Source: Pseudomonas sp. Seg1 | GTDB taxonomy: Bacteria > Pseudomonadota > Gammaproteobacteria > Pseudomonadales > Pseudomonadaceae | NCBI RefSeq assembly: GCF_018326005.1 | Contig: NZ_AP021903.1 | Location: 6,197,501 to 6,261,500 of the forward strand | Direction of reading: 5' to 3' | Length of the DNA stretch: 64,000 bases | Part shown: one piece after another, positions 45,537 through 54,327 of the stretch | Layout: every line of letters starts with the position of its first letter | Numbering within the stretch: position 1 is the first letter of the stretch | Program-made: the position numbers and the translations under genes | Notes under the pieces: model-generated | The model's database searches: none | Told to the model about the DNA's origin: nothing | Seen by the model: only the letters and a program-made list of their open reading frames with translations

Positions 45537-46838
45537 TCAAAGGGTCTTTTCGAAGATTTTCGAGTTGCGCTGATAGTTGTACAGCGACGCCCGTGCCGCT
45601 GGCAGACGTTCAACACTGCTCGGCTCGAAGCCACGCTCGCGGAACCAGTGCGCAGTGCGCGTGGTGAGTACGAAGAGAGTCTTCAAACCTTGCGCGCGGG
45701 CACGGGTTTCGATTCGCTCCAGCAGCTCATCGCCGCGACCGCCGTGGCGATACTCCGGGTTCACTGCCAGACACGCCAGTTCACCGGCATCCGAATCGGC
45801 AATCTGATACAGCGCCGCACAGGCGATGATCATCCCCTCACGCTCGACCACGCTGAACTGCTCGATCTCACGCTCCAGCACTTCACGCGAACGGCGCACC
45901 AGAATGCCCTGTTCTTCCAGCGGACTGATCAGGTCGAGCAAGCCACCGACGTCTTCAATAGCCGCCTCGCGCACCAGTTCGAATTGCTCCTGGGCCACCA
46001 GCGTACCGCCACCGTCACGGGTGAAGAGTTCGGTCAGCAGCGCGCCGTCCTCGGCATAGCTGACGATGTGGCTGCGCGCCACGCCGCCGCGGCAAGCCTC
46101 GGCAGCGGCATCCAGCAGCTCCGCTTGATAGTTGCTGCTGCCCAGACGCTGCAAATGCGCCGGCACTTGTTGTGGGCGCAGTTCGCGCACCAGTTTGCCG
46201 TTCTCATCGATCAGACCGAGGTCGGCGCCGAACAACAGCAGTTTGTCTGCGCCCAGGTCGATGGCGGCGCGGGTGGCGACGTCTTCGCAAGCGAGGTTGA
46301 AGATTTCACCGGTCGGCGAGTAGCCCAGCGGCGACAGCAGCACGATGGAGCGTTCATCGAGCAGACGATTGATGCCTTTGCGATCGACCCGGCGCACTTC
46401 GCCGGTGTGGTGATAATCGACACCTTCGAGCACGCCGATCGGCCGCGCGGTCACCAGGTTGCCGCTGGCCACGCGCAGACGCGAGCCCTGCATCGGCGAT
46501 GAAGCCATGTCCATCGACAGCCGTGCCTCGATGGCAATGCGCAACTGGCCGACGGCGTCGATCACACACTCCAGCGTCGCCGCATCGGTGATGCGCATGC
46601 CGTGGTGGTAATGCGGCGTCAGGCCACGGGCGGCGAGGCGGGTTTCAATCTGTGGGCGCGAACCGTGCACCAGCACCAGACGCACGCCGAGGCTGTGCAG
46701 CAGGACGATGTCGTGGACGATATTGCCGAAATTCGGATGCTCCACGCCGTCGCCGGGCAGCATGACGACGAAGGTGCAGTCGCGGTGGGCATTGATATAA
46801 GGGGACGCGTGACGAAGCCAATTGACGTATTCGGGCAT
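45537..46838 (-). CDS. argA: N-acetylglutamate synthase ArgA
   Basis: ArgA acetylates glutamate with acetyl-CoA to begin arginine synthesis. The 433-aa protein has the classical two-domain layout: an amino-acid-kinase-like N-terminal domain (VVMLPGDGVEHPNFGNIVHDIVLLHSLGVRLVLVHGSRPQIETRLAARG; feedback site) and a C-terminal GNAT acetyltransferase (CLAVNPEYRHGGRGDELLERIETRARAQGLKTLFVLTTRTAHWFRERGF). It is near argE, as in P. aeruginosa. Confidence 0.96.
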   Translation of the reverse strand: MPEYVNWLRHASPYINAHRDCTFVVMLPGDGVEHPNFGNIVHDIVLLHSLGVRLVLVHGSRPQIETRLAARGLTPHYHHGMRITDAATLECVIDAVGQLRIAIEARLSMDMASSPMQGSRLRVASGNLVTARPIGVLEGVDYHHTGEVRRVDRKGINRLLDERSIVLLSPLGYSPTGEIFNLACEDVATRAAIDLGADKLLLFGADLGLIDENGKLVRELRPQQVPAHLQRLGSSNYQAELLDAAAEACRGGVARSHIVSYAEDGALLTELFTRDGGGTLVAQEQFELVREAAIEDVGGLLDLISPLEEQGILVRRSREVLEREIEQFSVVEREGMIIACAALYQIADSDAGELACLAVNPEYRHGGRGDELLERIETRARAQGLKTLFVLTTRTAHWFRERGFEPSSVERLPAARASLYNYQRNSKIFEKTL

Positions 46839-47006
46839 GAACCTGGGCCTGTAATAAAGAGCAGCCGGAAAAGGGGCGAAACGGAAAACGCACAGCGGGC
46901 TGATGGTTATCGTCGGAACAGGCTTGGCGACACGCGCGCTCTCCTCATGAATACGGGTTGGAATGCTGGCAATTTACAGCGTTTGGTCGAGCAAAACACA
47001 GATCCC

Positions 47007-47099
47007 TTGTAGGAGTGAGCCTGCTCGCGATAGCGGAGTGTCAGTCAATATCTCCGGTGACTGTCTCACCGCTATCGCGAGCAGGCTCACGCCTACAAA
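47007..47099. repeat. REP doublet, 'tagcgagcaggctca' family, overlapping the argE 3' end
   Basis: TGTAGGAGTGAGCCTGCTCGCGA (about 47008-47030) and its inverse (about 47073-47096) flank the inverted pair AGTGTCAGTC / GACTGTCTCAC. The argE stop codon lies in the right arm. The remaining argA-argE gap (46839-47006) shows only leader sequence. Confidence 0.87.
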
Positions 47100-48259
47100 T
47101 CCTGTGATGTTGGGGCACTTGTCAGACAGTAATGTTCAATCAGTTGCCGCAATAGATGCACGGTAGGCTGCAAACGTGACATTTCAAGGTACTCGCCCGG
47201 TTGATGTGCACAAGCAATGTCGCCGGGGCCGAGTACGATGGTTTCGCAGCCAAGGCGCTGAAGATAAGGCGCTTCGGTGCCGAACGCCACTGCTTCGGCG
47301 TTGTGGCCGGTAAGCTTCTCGGCGATGCGCACCAATTCGGCGTCTTCGGCCTGTTCGAATGGCGGCACTTCCGGGAACAATGGTTTGTAGTCGATCTTCA
47401 CCTGATGCCGTTCAGCAACCGGGTTGAGCTTGCGCAGAATCTCGGCGCGCAGGACTTTCGGGTCCATGCCAGGCAACGGCCGCAAGTCGAACTCCAACGA
47501 ACACTGGCCGCAGATGCGGTTGGGGTTGTCGCCGCCATGGATGCAGCCGAAGTTCATCGTTGGTTGCGGCACGCTGAACTGCGGATTGTTGAATTCACGC
47601 TGCCACAACAGGCGCAAACCACGCAGTTCGCCGATGGCATCGTGCATCGCTTCGAGAGCACTGTGGCCCAGGCGCGGATCCGACGAGTGGCCGCTCTGCC
47701 CGAGAATGTCGATGCGCTCCATCATGATGCCTTTATGCATGCGGATCGGCTTGAGCCCGGTCGGCTCGCCGATCACGGCCGCACGGCCCAGCGGTCGCCC
47801 GGCCTCGGCCAGCGCGCGAGCGCCGGACATCGAGCTTTCTTCGTCGCAGGTGGCGAGGATCAGCAGCGGTTGCTTGAACGGCTGATCAAGCAGCGGCAGC
47901 ACGGCTTCGATGATCAGGGCGAAGAAGCCCTTCATGTCGCAACTGCCGAGCCCGACCCAGCGACCATCGACTTCGGTGAGTTTCAGCGGATCGGTCTGCC
48001 ACAGTGCATCGTCATACGGCACCGTGTCGCTGTGCCCAGCCAGCACCAGCCCGCCGGGACCACTGCCGAAACTCGCGAGCAGATTGAATTTGCCGGGACT
48101 GACCTGCTGGATGTCGCAACTGAAACCCAGATCACCGAGCCATCCGGCGAGCAGATCGATCACCGCCCGGTTGGACTGATCCAGGCTTGGCTGCGTACAA
48201 CTGACCGACGGCGCGGCAATCAGCGCAGCGAACTGGTCTTGCATGGACGGCAAAGGCAT
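47093..48259 (-). CDS. argE: Acetylornithine deacetylase ArgE (M20 family)
   Basis: ArgE hydrolyses N-acetylornithine to ornithine. The 388-aa M20 metallopeptidase has its metal and catalytic residues in LAGHSDTVPYDD, GLGSCDMKGFFA, ATCDEESSMSGARAL (catalytic Glu) and GEPTGLKPIRMHKG, with the dimerisation domain HSSDPRLGHSALEAM and the last ligand in IACAHQPGEYLEM. The frame ends TSAPTSQDL and a TAG at 47093-47095 that falls inside a REP arm, so the last few residues may be recent. Pseudomonas can also recycle acetyl groups through ArgJ. Confidence 0.92.
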   Translation of the reverse strand: MPLPSMQDQFAALIAAPSVSCTQPSLDQSNRAVIDLLAGWLGDLGFSCDIQQVSPGKFNLLASFGSGPGGLVLAGHSDTVPYDDALWQTDPLKLTEVDGRWVGLGSCDMKGFFALIIEAVLPLLDQPFKQPLLILATCDEESSMSGARALAEAGRPLGRAAVIGEPTGLKPIRMHKGIMMERIDILGQSGHSSDPRLGHSALEAMHDAIGELRGLRLLWQREFNNPQFSVPQPTMNFGCIHGGDNPNRICGQCSLEFDLRPLPGMDPKVLRAEILRKLNPVAERHQVKIDYKPLFPEVPPFEQAEDAELVRIAEKLTGHNAEAVAFGTEAPYLQRLGCETIVLGPGDIACAHQPGEYLEMSRLQPTVHLLRQLIEHYCLTSAPTSQDL

Positions 48260-48415
48260 CGCTGACTCCCACTCCCGATTTGAAGTCCATCATAGAGCCA
48301 TCCGGCGTCAGGAATAAACCGCCGCAGGGCGTAGGAAGTTCGAGTCCTGTACACTGCACGGCCTTGGCAGCCACACATTCCCCCGGCTGCGCTCCCGATC
48401 CTGGATTTTCCGGCC

Positions 48416-49786
48416 ATGCAGAAAGAAACCGAAATCAAACTCCGCGTCAGCCGCGAAACCCTCGCTGCCTTGCGCGAGCACCCGTTACTGAAAAAACGCA
48501 ACAAAAATGGCTGGGAACGCCGTGAGTTGATGAACCAGTACTTCGACACCCCAGAGCGCGATCTGGCCCAGGCCAAAGTTGCCCTGCGCCTGCGCAAGGA
48601 TGGCGACGAAGTGATTCAGACCCTCAAGACTCGCGGCCAGAGTGTCGCCGGTCTGTCCGAGCGTAACGAGTACGACTGGAAACTGCCGAAAGCCAAGCTC
48701 GACGTGAAGAAACTCGACGGCGAATGCTGGCCCGAGTCGCTGGCCGAGCTGGACAAGAAAACCCTGAAACCGATCTTCACCACCGATTTCGTCCGCGAGC
48801 GCGCCGAAATCGCCTGGGGTCGTGGCAAGGCCAAAGTGGTCATCGAAGCCGCGCTGGACCTGGGTCATGTGGTAGTCGGCAAACAGAAAGAAGAAATCTG
48901 CGAGCTGGAACTGGAACTGCGCGAAGGCGAGCCTGCCGCGCTGCTGGAACTGGCCGCTGAACTGGCGCAAACCCTGGCGCTGATGCCATGTGATATCAGC
49001 AAGGCCGAGCGCGGTTATCGTCTGTACGACGCCAACAGTTACTCGCTGAGCCTGCCGGCACCCGAGCTGACGCCGGAAACCCAGCTGGACGACGCTTTCG
49101 CCGCGCTGGGCTGGCACTTGCTCGGCAGCAGCCAGCGCCTGGCCGAACAGTACCGTTTCAACGGTCACTGGCGCCTGTTGCTGGACTGGGTCGAGAACCT
49201 CGCCGAAATGCGCGCCCTGCTCAGCAGCCTCGGCCAGGCCGCACCGCGTCCGTCGACCCACGACCTGCGCGTGGCGCTGGATGCCTTGCTGGAAGACTGG
49301 CGCCCACTGGTGCAGGTCGGCATCGAAGACGAAGACGTGCGCAAAGCTGCGCCGGAACAGTTCCTCGAAGAACTGGAAGACCCGCGTTGGGGCCTGTTCT
49401 CGCTGACCGCTTCGCGCTGGTTGCTGGCTCGCAGCTGGACGGCCGAGCGCAACGTGCGTGGCAACCGTCAGGGTGGCGCGCAGTTGCACAGCTGGTTGCC
49501 GCGCACATTGGGCGAAGAAGCCACCGCCCTGCAATTGCAGCGTTACCAGCAGCAGCCGGAAGATCTGGCCGAACAACTGCCGCGTATCGAGCGTATTCAG
49601 GTCTGGTTGCACCACGCGCGTAACGTGCTGGAGATCCCGGAAATGGATCGTCTGTACGGCGAGCTGAACAAACTTGCGCAACTGGCCAACGAGCCGACGA
49701 TCACTGACGAACTGCTCGATGCGCGCAAGCAGCAGGCGATTGCGGTTTACCAGAACCGTGCCTGGAAAATGCTGCTGCGCATGTAA
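48416..49786 (+). CDS. CYTH-CHAD inorganic triphosphatase (YgiF-like)
   Basis: The 456-aa protein begins with a CYTH domain carrying the ExExK motif (QKETEIKLRVS, residues 2-12), charged tunnel strands (VALRLRKDGDEVIQTLKTRG, EYDWKLP) and FVRERAEIAWGRGKAKVVIEAALD. From about residue 225 a helical CHAD domain follows, with histidine/arginine pattern STHDLRVALDALLEDW and WLHHARNVLEIPEMDRLY. E. coli YgiF hydrolyses tripolyphosphate; CHAD domains bind polyphosphate. It is divergent from argE. Function beyond triphosphatase activity is unknown. Confidence 0.9.
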   Translation: MQKETEIKLRVSRETLAALREHPLLKKRNKNGWERRELMNQYFDTPERDLAQAKVALRLRKDGDEVIQTLKTRGQSVAGLSERNEYDWKLPKAKLDVKKLDGECWPESLAELDKKTLKPIFTTDFVRERAEIAWGRGKAKVVIEAALDLGHVVVGKQKEEICELELELREGEPAALLELAAELAQTLALMPCDISKAERGYRLYDANSYSLSLPAPELTPETQLDDAFAALGWHLLGSSQRLAEQYRFNGHWRLLLDWVENLAEMRALLSSLGQAAPRPSTHDLRVALDALLEDWRPLVQVGIEDEDVRKAAPEQFLEELEDPRWGLFSLTASRWLLARSWTAERNVRGNRQGGAQLHSWLPRTLGEEATALQLQRYQQQPEDLAEQLPRIERIQVWLHHARNVLEIPEMDRLYGELNKLAQLANEPTITDELLDARKQQAIAVYQNRAWKMLLRM

Positions 49787-49790
49787 TACC

Positions 49791-49895
49791 CCTGTGGCGA
49801 GGGGATTTATCCCCGATGGACTGCGCAGCAGTCCCTGCTTTTAAGGAAGCGGGGCCGCTTCGCGACCCATCGGGGATAAATCCCCTCGCCACAAA
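49791..49895. repeat. REP doublet, 'gaggggatttatccccga' family
   Basis: GCGAGGGGATTTATCCCCGA (about 49798-49817), TGCGCAGCAG, then the inverse (about 49868-49888). It lies at the convergent CYTH / Lrp gene ends. Confidence 0.88.
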
Positions 49896-49906
49896 GGCCC
49901 TCCGCG

Positions 49907-50371
49907 CTAGACCGGGAGGCTGGTTGTGGACTTGATTTCGGAAAGCGCCACAATCGAATTCACTTCCTGAATCCCCGGCACCAGCGACAGTTTCTCGAAG
50001 AAGAACCGCTCGTACGCCTCGATATCCGCCGCGACAATACGCAGCAGAAAATCCACCGCGCCCATCAGCACATAACACTCCAGCACTTCCGGAAAGCCGC
50101 GAATCGCCTCGGTGAACTCGGTGAAGTTTGAACGCCCGTGGGCATTGAGTTTGATCTCGGCAAAAATCTGCGTATTCAGGCCAATCTTCTTGCGATCCAG
50201 CAACGTCACCTGCCCGCGAATGATGCCCTCCTCCTTCATCCGCTGAATCCGCCGCCAGCAGGGCGATTGCGACAGCCCCACCTGTTCGGCGATCTGCGCA
50301 CTCGATAGCGACGCATCCTCTTGCAGCAGGGCGAGAATCTTGCGGTCGTAGCTGTCCAGCTCGCTGTGCAT
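49907..50371 (-). CDS. Lrp/AsnC-family transcriptional regulator
   Basis: The 154-aa protein has an N-terminal winged HTH (DRKILALLQEDASLSSAQIAEQVGLSQSPCWRRIQRMKEEGIIRG, about residues 8-52) and a C-terminal RAM effector domain (VLECYVLMGAVDFLLRIVAADIEAYERFFFEKLSLVPGIQEVNSIVALSEIK). It resembles amino-acid-responsive Lrp proteins. It is divergent from the 112-aa unknown gene with 126 bases between, a typical regulator-target layout. Effector unknown. Confidence 0.9.
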   Translation of the reverse strand: MHSELDSYDRKILALLQEDASLSSAQIAEQVGLSQSPCWRRIQRMKEEGIIRGQVTLLDRKKIGLNTQIFAEIKLNAHGRSNFTEFTEAIRGFPEVLECYVLMGAVDFLLRIVAADIEAYERFFFEKLSLVPGIQEVNSIVALSEIKSTTSLPV

Positions 50372-50497
50372 ATAAAAACCTCAAAAAGATAACCTGGCGA
50401 ATTGATCTATTCGCTGACTCGTCAATAACGCCGATCTTAGCCAAGAAATACCCATCAGCGAATGTAAAAATTTCTCCAGTGAATTTGGAGACTTGCC

Positions 50498-50836
50498 ATG
50501 CCGCACCTTGAAGCCGTGAACAGCGCCCCCACCCGCGCCGACGTGTGGAACGTCAGCAATGCCCACTGCCTGGCGCAGTATCAAATCCTCGCCGAGGCCG
50601 AGCCGGATTTGCTGGTGCGGGTGTTGAACCTGTTCGCGTTGCAGTTCCTCACGCCCGAGCAGGTCAATGTGCAGCGCCTGAATGATCTGTTGTCGATCGA
50701 CCTTGTCATGGGCGGCCTGAGCTGGCATCGCGCGCAAGTGATTGCGGAAAAACTTCGTAACCTGATCAGCGTGTGCTCGGTGAACCTGCAAAACGCCGAC
50801 ACGGCTTGGGATGCGCAGGCGCAAGCGGCCGGCTGA
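50498..50836 (+). CDS. Hypothetical 112-aa protein divergent from Lrp regulator
   Basis: I do not recognise this family. The start ATG 50498 follows TTTGGAGACTTGCC, a good ribosome site. The protein is soluble and mostly helical, with an alternating pattern in the middle (DLLVRVLNLFALQFLTPEQVNVQRLND ... VMGGLSWHRAQVIAEKLRNLISVCSVNLQNA) resembling a small ferredoxin-like or ACT-type domain. No cysteine motif beyond two scattered cysteines. The neighbouring divergent Lrp may control it. It may share a transcript with the GspE-like gene 90 bases downstream. Confidence 0.75.
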   Translation: MPHLEAVNSAPTRADVWNVSNAHCLAQYQILAEAEPDLLVRVLNLFALQFLTPEQVNVQRLNDLLSIDLVMGGLSWHRAQVIAEKLRNLISVCSVNLQNADTAWDAQAQAAG

Positions 50837-50926
50837 CAAATCCGGCAACGGCTTCGTCGGGTAGTGGCCCAACAGTCTGCGGGGCCACGACTATCCTTTG
50901 CGCACAGTCGTTCAAAAGGAGCCCGC

Positions 50927-52711
50927 ATGTCCGTTCAACTCGCCACTCAGGACCGCTGGCTGGAACTCAACGATGTGTTGCGTGAACTGGTCGCCCAAGG
51001 CTTTATCAGCCAGGACTCGGCCGAACAGGCGCTGAACGCCCGTCGGCGCCACGCCGCCCACAGCCAGATGCACCCACTGGAATTCATCGCCAGCCAGCAG
51101 CTCGACGACCTCAGCCGTCCGGGCAAACATCTCGACCTCGAAAGCCTGACCCTGTGGCTGGCGCAACAGGCCGGGCAGCCGTATTTGCGCATCGACCCGC
51201 TGAAGATCAACGTCGCCGCCATCACCCCGCTGATGTCCTACGCCTTTGCCCAACGGCACAAGATTCTTGCCGTCGCGGTCGACCGCGACTCGGTAACGGT
51301 GGCCAGTGCCCAGCCCTATGTGAATGGCTGGGAAGCCGATCTGACCCACGTCCTGAAACTGCCGATCAAGCGAGTGGTGGCCAACCCGGCGGATATCCAG
51401 CGTTTCAGCGTCGAGTTTTTCCGCTTGGCCAAATCGGTCAGCGGCGCCAGCAATGCCGATCAGCAAAGCGGCAACCTCGGCAACTTTGAACAACTGCTCA
51501 ACCTCGGCGCCAGCGATCAGGAACCGGACGCCAACGACGCGCACATCGTCAACATCGTCGACTGGCTGTTCCAGTACGCCTTCCAGCAGCGCGCCAGCGA
51601 TATCCACATCGAGCCGCGTCGCGAGCAAGGCACCGTGCGCTTTCGCATCGACGGCGTGCTGCACAACGTCTATCAATTCCCGCCGCAGGTGACGATGGCG
51701 ATAGTCAGCCGCTTGAAAAGCCTCGGCCGGATGAATGTCGCCGAGAAGCGCAAACCCCAGGATGGTCGGGTCAAGACCAAGACCCCGGACGGCGGCGAGG
51801 TCGAGTTGCGGCTGTCGACCTTGCCCACGGCGTTCGGCGAAAAAATGGTCATGCGGATCTTCGACCCGGAGGTTCTGCTCAAGGACTTCGACCAGCTCGG
51901 GTTTTCAACTGACGACCTGCGCCGCTGGCAGGACATGACCCGCCAGCCCAACGGCATCATTCTGGTCACCGGGCCAACCGGTTCGGGCAAGACCACCACG
52001 CTGTACACCACGCTGAAAAAACTGGCGACGCCGGAGGTCAACCTCTGCACCATCGAGGACCCGATCGAAATGGTCGAACCGGCCTTCAACCAGATGCAGG
52101 TCCAGCACAACATCGACCTGAGCTTCGCCGCCGGCGTGCGTGCGCTGATGCGGCAAGACCCGGACATCATCATGATCGGCGAGATCCGCGACCTCGAAAC
52201 CGCTGAAATGGCGATTCAGGCTGCACTGACCGGGCACCTGGTGCTGTCGACCTTGCACACCAACGATGCGCCGAGCGCGATCAGCCGTCTGCTGGAGCTC
52301 GGCGTGCCGCATTACTTGATCAAAGCCACCGTGCTTGGCGTCATGGCCCAGCGGTTGGTGCGCACCCTGTGCCCGCACTGCAAGACGCCCCTCACGCTTG
52401 AGGAAGAAGACTGGCAAACCCTGACCCGACCGTGGCAAGCACCGCTGCCGACGAATGCGCAACGCGCGATTGGTTGTCTGGAATGCCGCGACACCGGTTA
52501 TCGCGGTCGCGCCGGGGTCTACGAAATCATGCAACTGAGCGATAGCCTCAAGGCGTTCATCACCCCCGACACCGACCTCACGGCGATTCGGCGCCAGGCG
52601 TTCAAGGAAGGCATGCGCAGCCTGCGCTTGTCCGGAGCACAGAAAGTCGCGGCCGGACTGACGACGATCGAGGAGGTGTTGCGGGTGACGCCACAGAGCG
52701 AGCAGCGCTAG
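50927..52711 (+). CDS. GspE/PulE-family secretion or pilus assembly ATPase (orphan)
   Basis: The 594-aa ATPase has the full type II secretion / type IV pilus layout: an N1E-like N-terminal domain (about residues 80-165), then HIVNIVDWLFQYAFQQRASDIHIEPRREQGTVRFRIDG, Walker A VTGPTGSGKTTTLY (349-357), Asp box, Walker B RQDPDIIMIGEIRD, His box TGHLVLSTLHTND and a C-terminal tetracysteine zinc site (CPHC ... CLECRDTGYRGR). ATG 50927 follows AAAGGAGCCCGC. No secretin, GspF or pseudopilin gene is nearby, so it is either an accessory copy or works with components encoded elsewhere. Confidence 0.88.
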   Translation: MSVQLATQDRWLELNDVLRELVAQGFISQDSAEQALNARRRHAAHSQMHPLEFIASQQLDDLSRPGKHLDLESLTLWLAQQAGQPYLRIDPLKINVAAITPLMSYAFAQRHKILAVAVDRDSVTVASAQPYVNGWEADLTHVLKLPIKRVVANPADIQRFSVEFFRLAKSVSGASNADQQSGNLGNFEQLLNLGASDQEPDANDAHIVNIVDWLFQYAFQQRASDIHIEPRREQGTVRFRIDGVLHNVYQFPPQVTMAIVSRLKSLGRMNVAEKRKPQDGRVKTKTPDGGEVELRLSTLPTAFGEKMVMRIFDPEVLLKDFDQLGFSTDDLRRWQDMTRQPNGIILVTGPTGSGKTTTLYTTLKKLATPEVNLCTIEDPIEMVEPAFNQMQVQHNIDLSFAAGVRALMRQDPDIIMIGEIRDLETAEMAIQAALTGHLVLSTLHTNDAPSAISRLLELGVPHYLIKATVLGVMAQRLVRTLCPHCKTPLTLEEEDWQTLTRPWQAPLPTNAQRAIGCLECRDTGYRGRAGVYEIMQLSDSLKAFITPDTDLTAIRRQAFKEGMRSLRLSGAQKVAAGLTTIEEVLRVTPQSEQR

Positions 52712-52716
52712 AGACG

Positions 52717-53694
52717 CTACCAGTCGATCACATTGACCTCGGCATTGGGCTTGATCCACAGCACGCTGCCGTCGGATTGCCGTTGCAGAATCGAGTGGTT
52801 GAGCTTGAGTCCTTTCCCGGTGCGCAGATTTCGTACCGCGTCGGACTTGCTCGGGCTGAACATCAAGGTGCCCGGACTGTTCTGCGCCACCCGCATTCCA
52901 TGTGGGTATTGCCAGTCGCCGACGGTTAGCGGATTTTCCAGCTGACCGTCCCACCGCAATAGCCGGTGCTGCTGGTCGAGTGTCACGGAGACACTCGACA
53001 ACACGATGCCGCGCACTGAAACAGGCTCCCGGGCCATCCAGTCACTGACGGTGTACTCGTCGCCCTCCCGATAGATTCGGCTTTGCGCCGGCCAGGTCTC
53101 CCCGGCAATCTGCGCACCGGCCACCAGCGTACAAGCACTAAAACGCCAGCGCTCAGGTTGCAGACGGGTCTCCTCGGTGACACTCATCTTCAACCAGGTG
53201 CCGCCAGCACAGGGCCAGCCATCGACCACTTGATCCCCTGCCAGCAGCAACTCGGCTTCGGGCAGGAAATACATTTTCAATGCCGAAACCTTTATCCCGG
53301 CAATGGCATGCGGAGCGATGAATTCAGCACTGCGTACACTGGCCAGACCATGGATTTGCGGCTCACCCTTCTCGTCCAGCGGTTCGAGCGTACTCAGGTG
53401 CACACTGGCACCGGCCGGCAAAGTCAGCTCCCCGACCTGAACAGCGTGATCGAGCGTGGGATTACGCAGCTGACGCTCCCGGTGATCGACCCATAGCCGA
53501 TACGAGGTCAAGCCAACAACGCTGACACAGACCAATGCCATGGCCCCGACCTTGCGTGGATGCCGCAGCAACGGTCTGCGCCACGCCGGTATACACAGCA
53601 TGATCAGCAGCACGGGCAGGCCGATGAAACCGACCATGAGAAACCACCAGAACATGGCATAAAACAAAGCAGGAAAATTCAAGGCAGCGTCCAT
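52717..53694 (-). CDS. Hypothetical two-helix membrane protein
   Basis: I do not recognise this family. From the ATG at 53694 (MDAALNFPALFYAMFWWFLM) the protein is 325 aa with membrane helices at about residues 5-38 and 50-67, then a long domain of beta-type repeats outside the membrane. Repeated 'PAG...VHL', 'LLLAGDQVVDGWPCAGGTWLKMS' and 'YPHGMRVAQNSPGTLMFSPS' suggest an edge-repeat fold with many W, H and G. The frame is open to 53775, but no ribosome site favours that. It converges on the GspE-like gene with 5 bases between stops. Confidence 0.7.
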   Translation of the reverse strand: MDAALNFPALFYAMFWWFLMVGFIGLPVLLIMLCIPAWRRPLLRHPRKVGAMALVCVSVVGLTSYRLWVDHRERQLRNPTLDHAVQVGELTLPAGASVHLSTLEPLDEKGEPQIHGLASVRSAEFIAPHAIAGIKVSALKMYFLPEAELLLAGDQVVDGWPCAGGTWLKMSVTEETRLQPERWRFSACTLVAGAQIAGETWPAQSRIYREGDEYTVSDWMAREPVSVRGIVLSSVSVTLDQQHRLLRWDGQLENPLTVGDWQYPHGMRVAQNSPGTLMFSPSKSDAVRNLRTGKGLKLNHSILQRQSDGSVLWIKPNAEVNVIDW

Positions 53695-53840
53695 GCGTGA
53701 AAACCATCGCGCATGGTGCCAAACAACTCGTTGGAGCCCTAGCGCTAGGTTGCGCAACAGGCTGAAACAGAGCACTCATGGAACCGGATCGGGCAAATGA
53801 CGATCCAAGGCCGTAGTTAACCCCCAGGAGTCATCTCATC

Positions 53841-54158
53841 ATGCGTCTCAAACTTGCTGTCGCCACCCTTGCCTTGCTGTCCCTCCCTGTTGGTTCAGCG
53901 ATGGCCGACAGCTTTTGGCGTAACGTCATTTCGTCCGGCGCCACCACTGGCTCGACCTACCTGACCTTCAAGGATCACAAGCTGATCGTCGCCGCACAGG
54001 ACGATGCCGGCAGTTTCGTTGCCAGTGATGGCGGGATCCGTGGCCCGTACCTGGAAGCGGCGATGCAGAAAGTCCGCGCCGACAATCCGGGCCTGCAAGC
54101 GACGGACATGGAACTGGCGAACGCGATTCTGGCGAAGAACGCCGTGGCTTCCGAATAA
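53841..54158 (+). CDS. DUF2388-family small secreted protein
   Basis: The 105-aa protein has a signal peptide (MRLKLAVATLALLSLPVGSAMA, cleaved near residue 22) followed by DSFWRNVISSGATTGSTYLTFKDHKLIVAAQDDAGSFVASDGGIRGPYLEAAM, the DUF2388 pattern common in pseudomonads. A CAGGAGTCATCTCATC ribosome site precedes ATG 53841. It ends in a strong terminator and is a single-gene unit. Function unknown. Confidence 0.85.
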   Translation: MRLKLAVATLALLSLPVGSAMADSFWRNVISSGATTGSTYLTFKDHKLIVAAQDDAGSFVASDGGIRGPYLEAAMQKVRADNPGLQATDMELANAILAKNAVASE

Positions 54159-54172
54159 GCCTTTCACCGAAG

Positions 54173-54203
54173 AAAATGCCGCTCACATGAGCGGCATTTT
54201 TTT
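54173..54203 (+). terminator. Rho-independent terminator of the DUF2388 gene
   Basis: ATGCCGCTC, ACAT loop, GAGCGGCAT, then TTTTTTT. The preceding AAAA gives weak activity on the minus strand toward gcvP. Confidence 0.93.
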
Positions 54204-54230
54204 GCCCGCTATTTCAGATGCGCCATAGAA

Positions 54231-54307
54231 CCCTGTGGGAGTGGGCTTGCCCGCCATGGCGGTGCAGCATTCACCCAATATGCTGGATCTGCCCGCCCCC
54301 ACAGGAT
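54231..54307. repeat. Degenerate REP doublet, 'gcgggcttgcccgc' family
   Basis: CTGTGGGAGTGGGCTTGCCC at the left has a good match. The right arm GATCTGCCCGCCCCCACAG lacks several core bases. It lies between the DUF2388 terminator and the gcvP stop. Confidence 0.7.
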
Positions 54308-54327
54308 TTGGATAACTTCCAGAAAAG

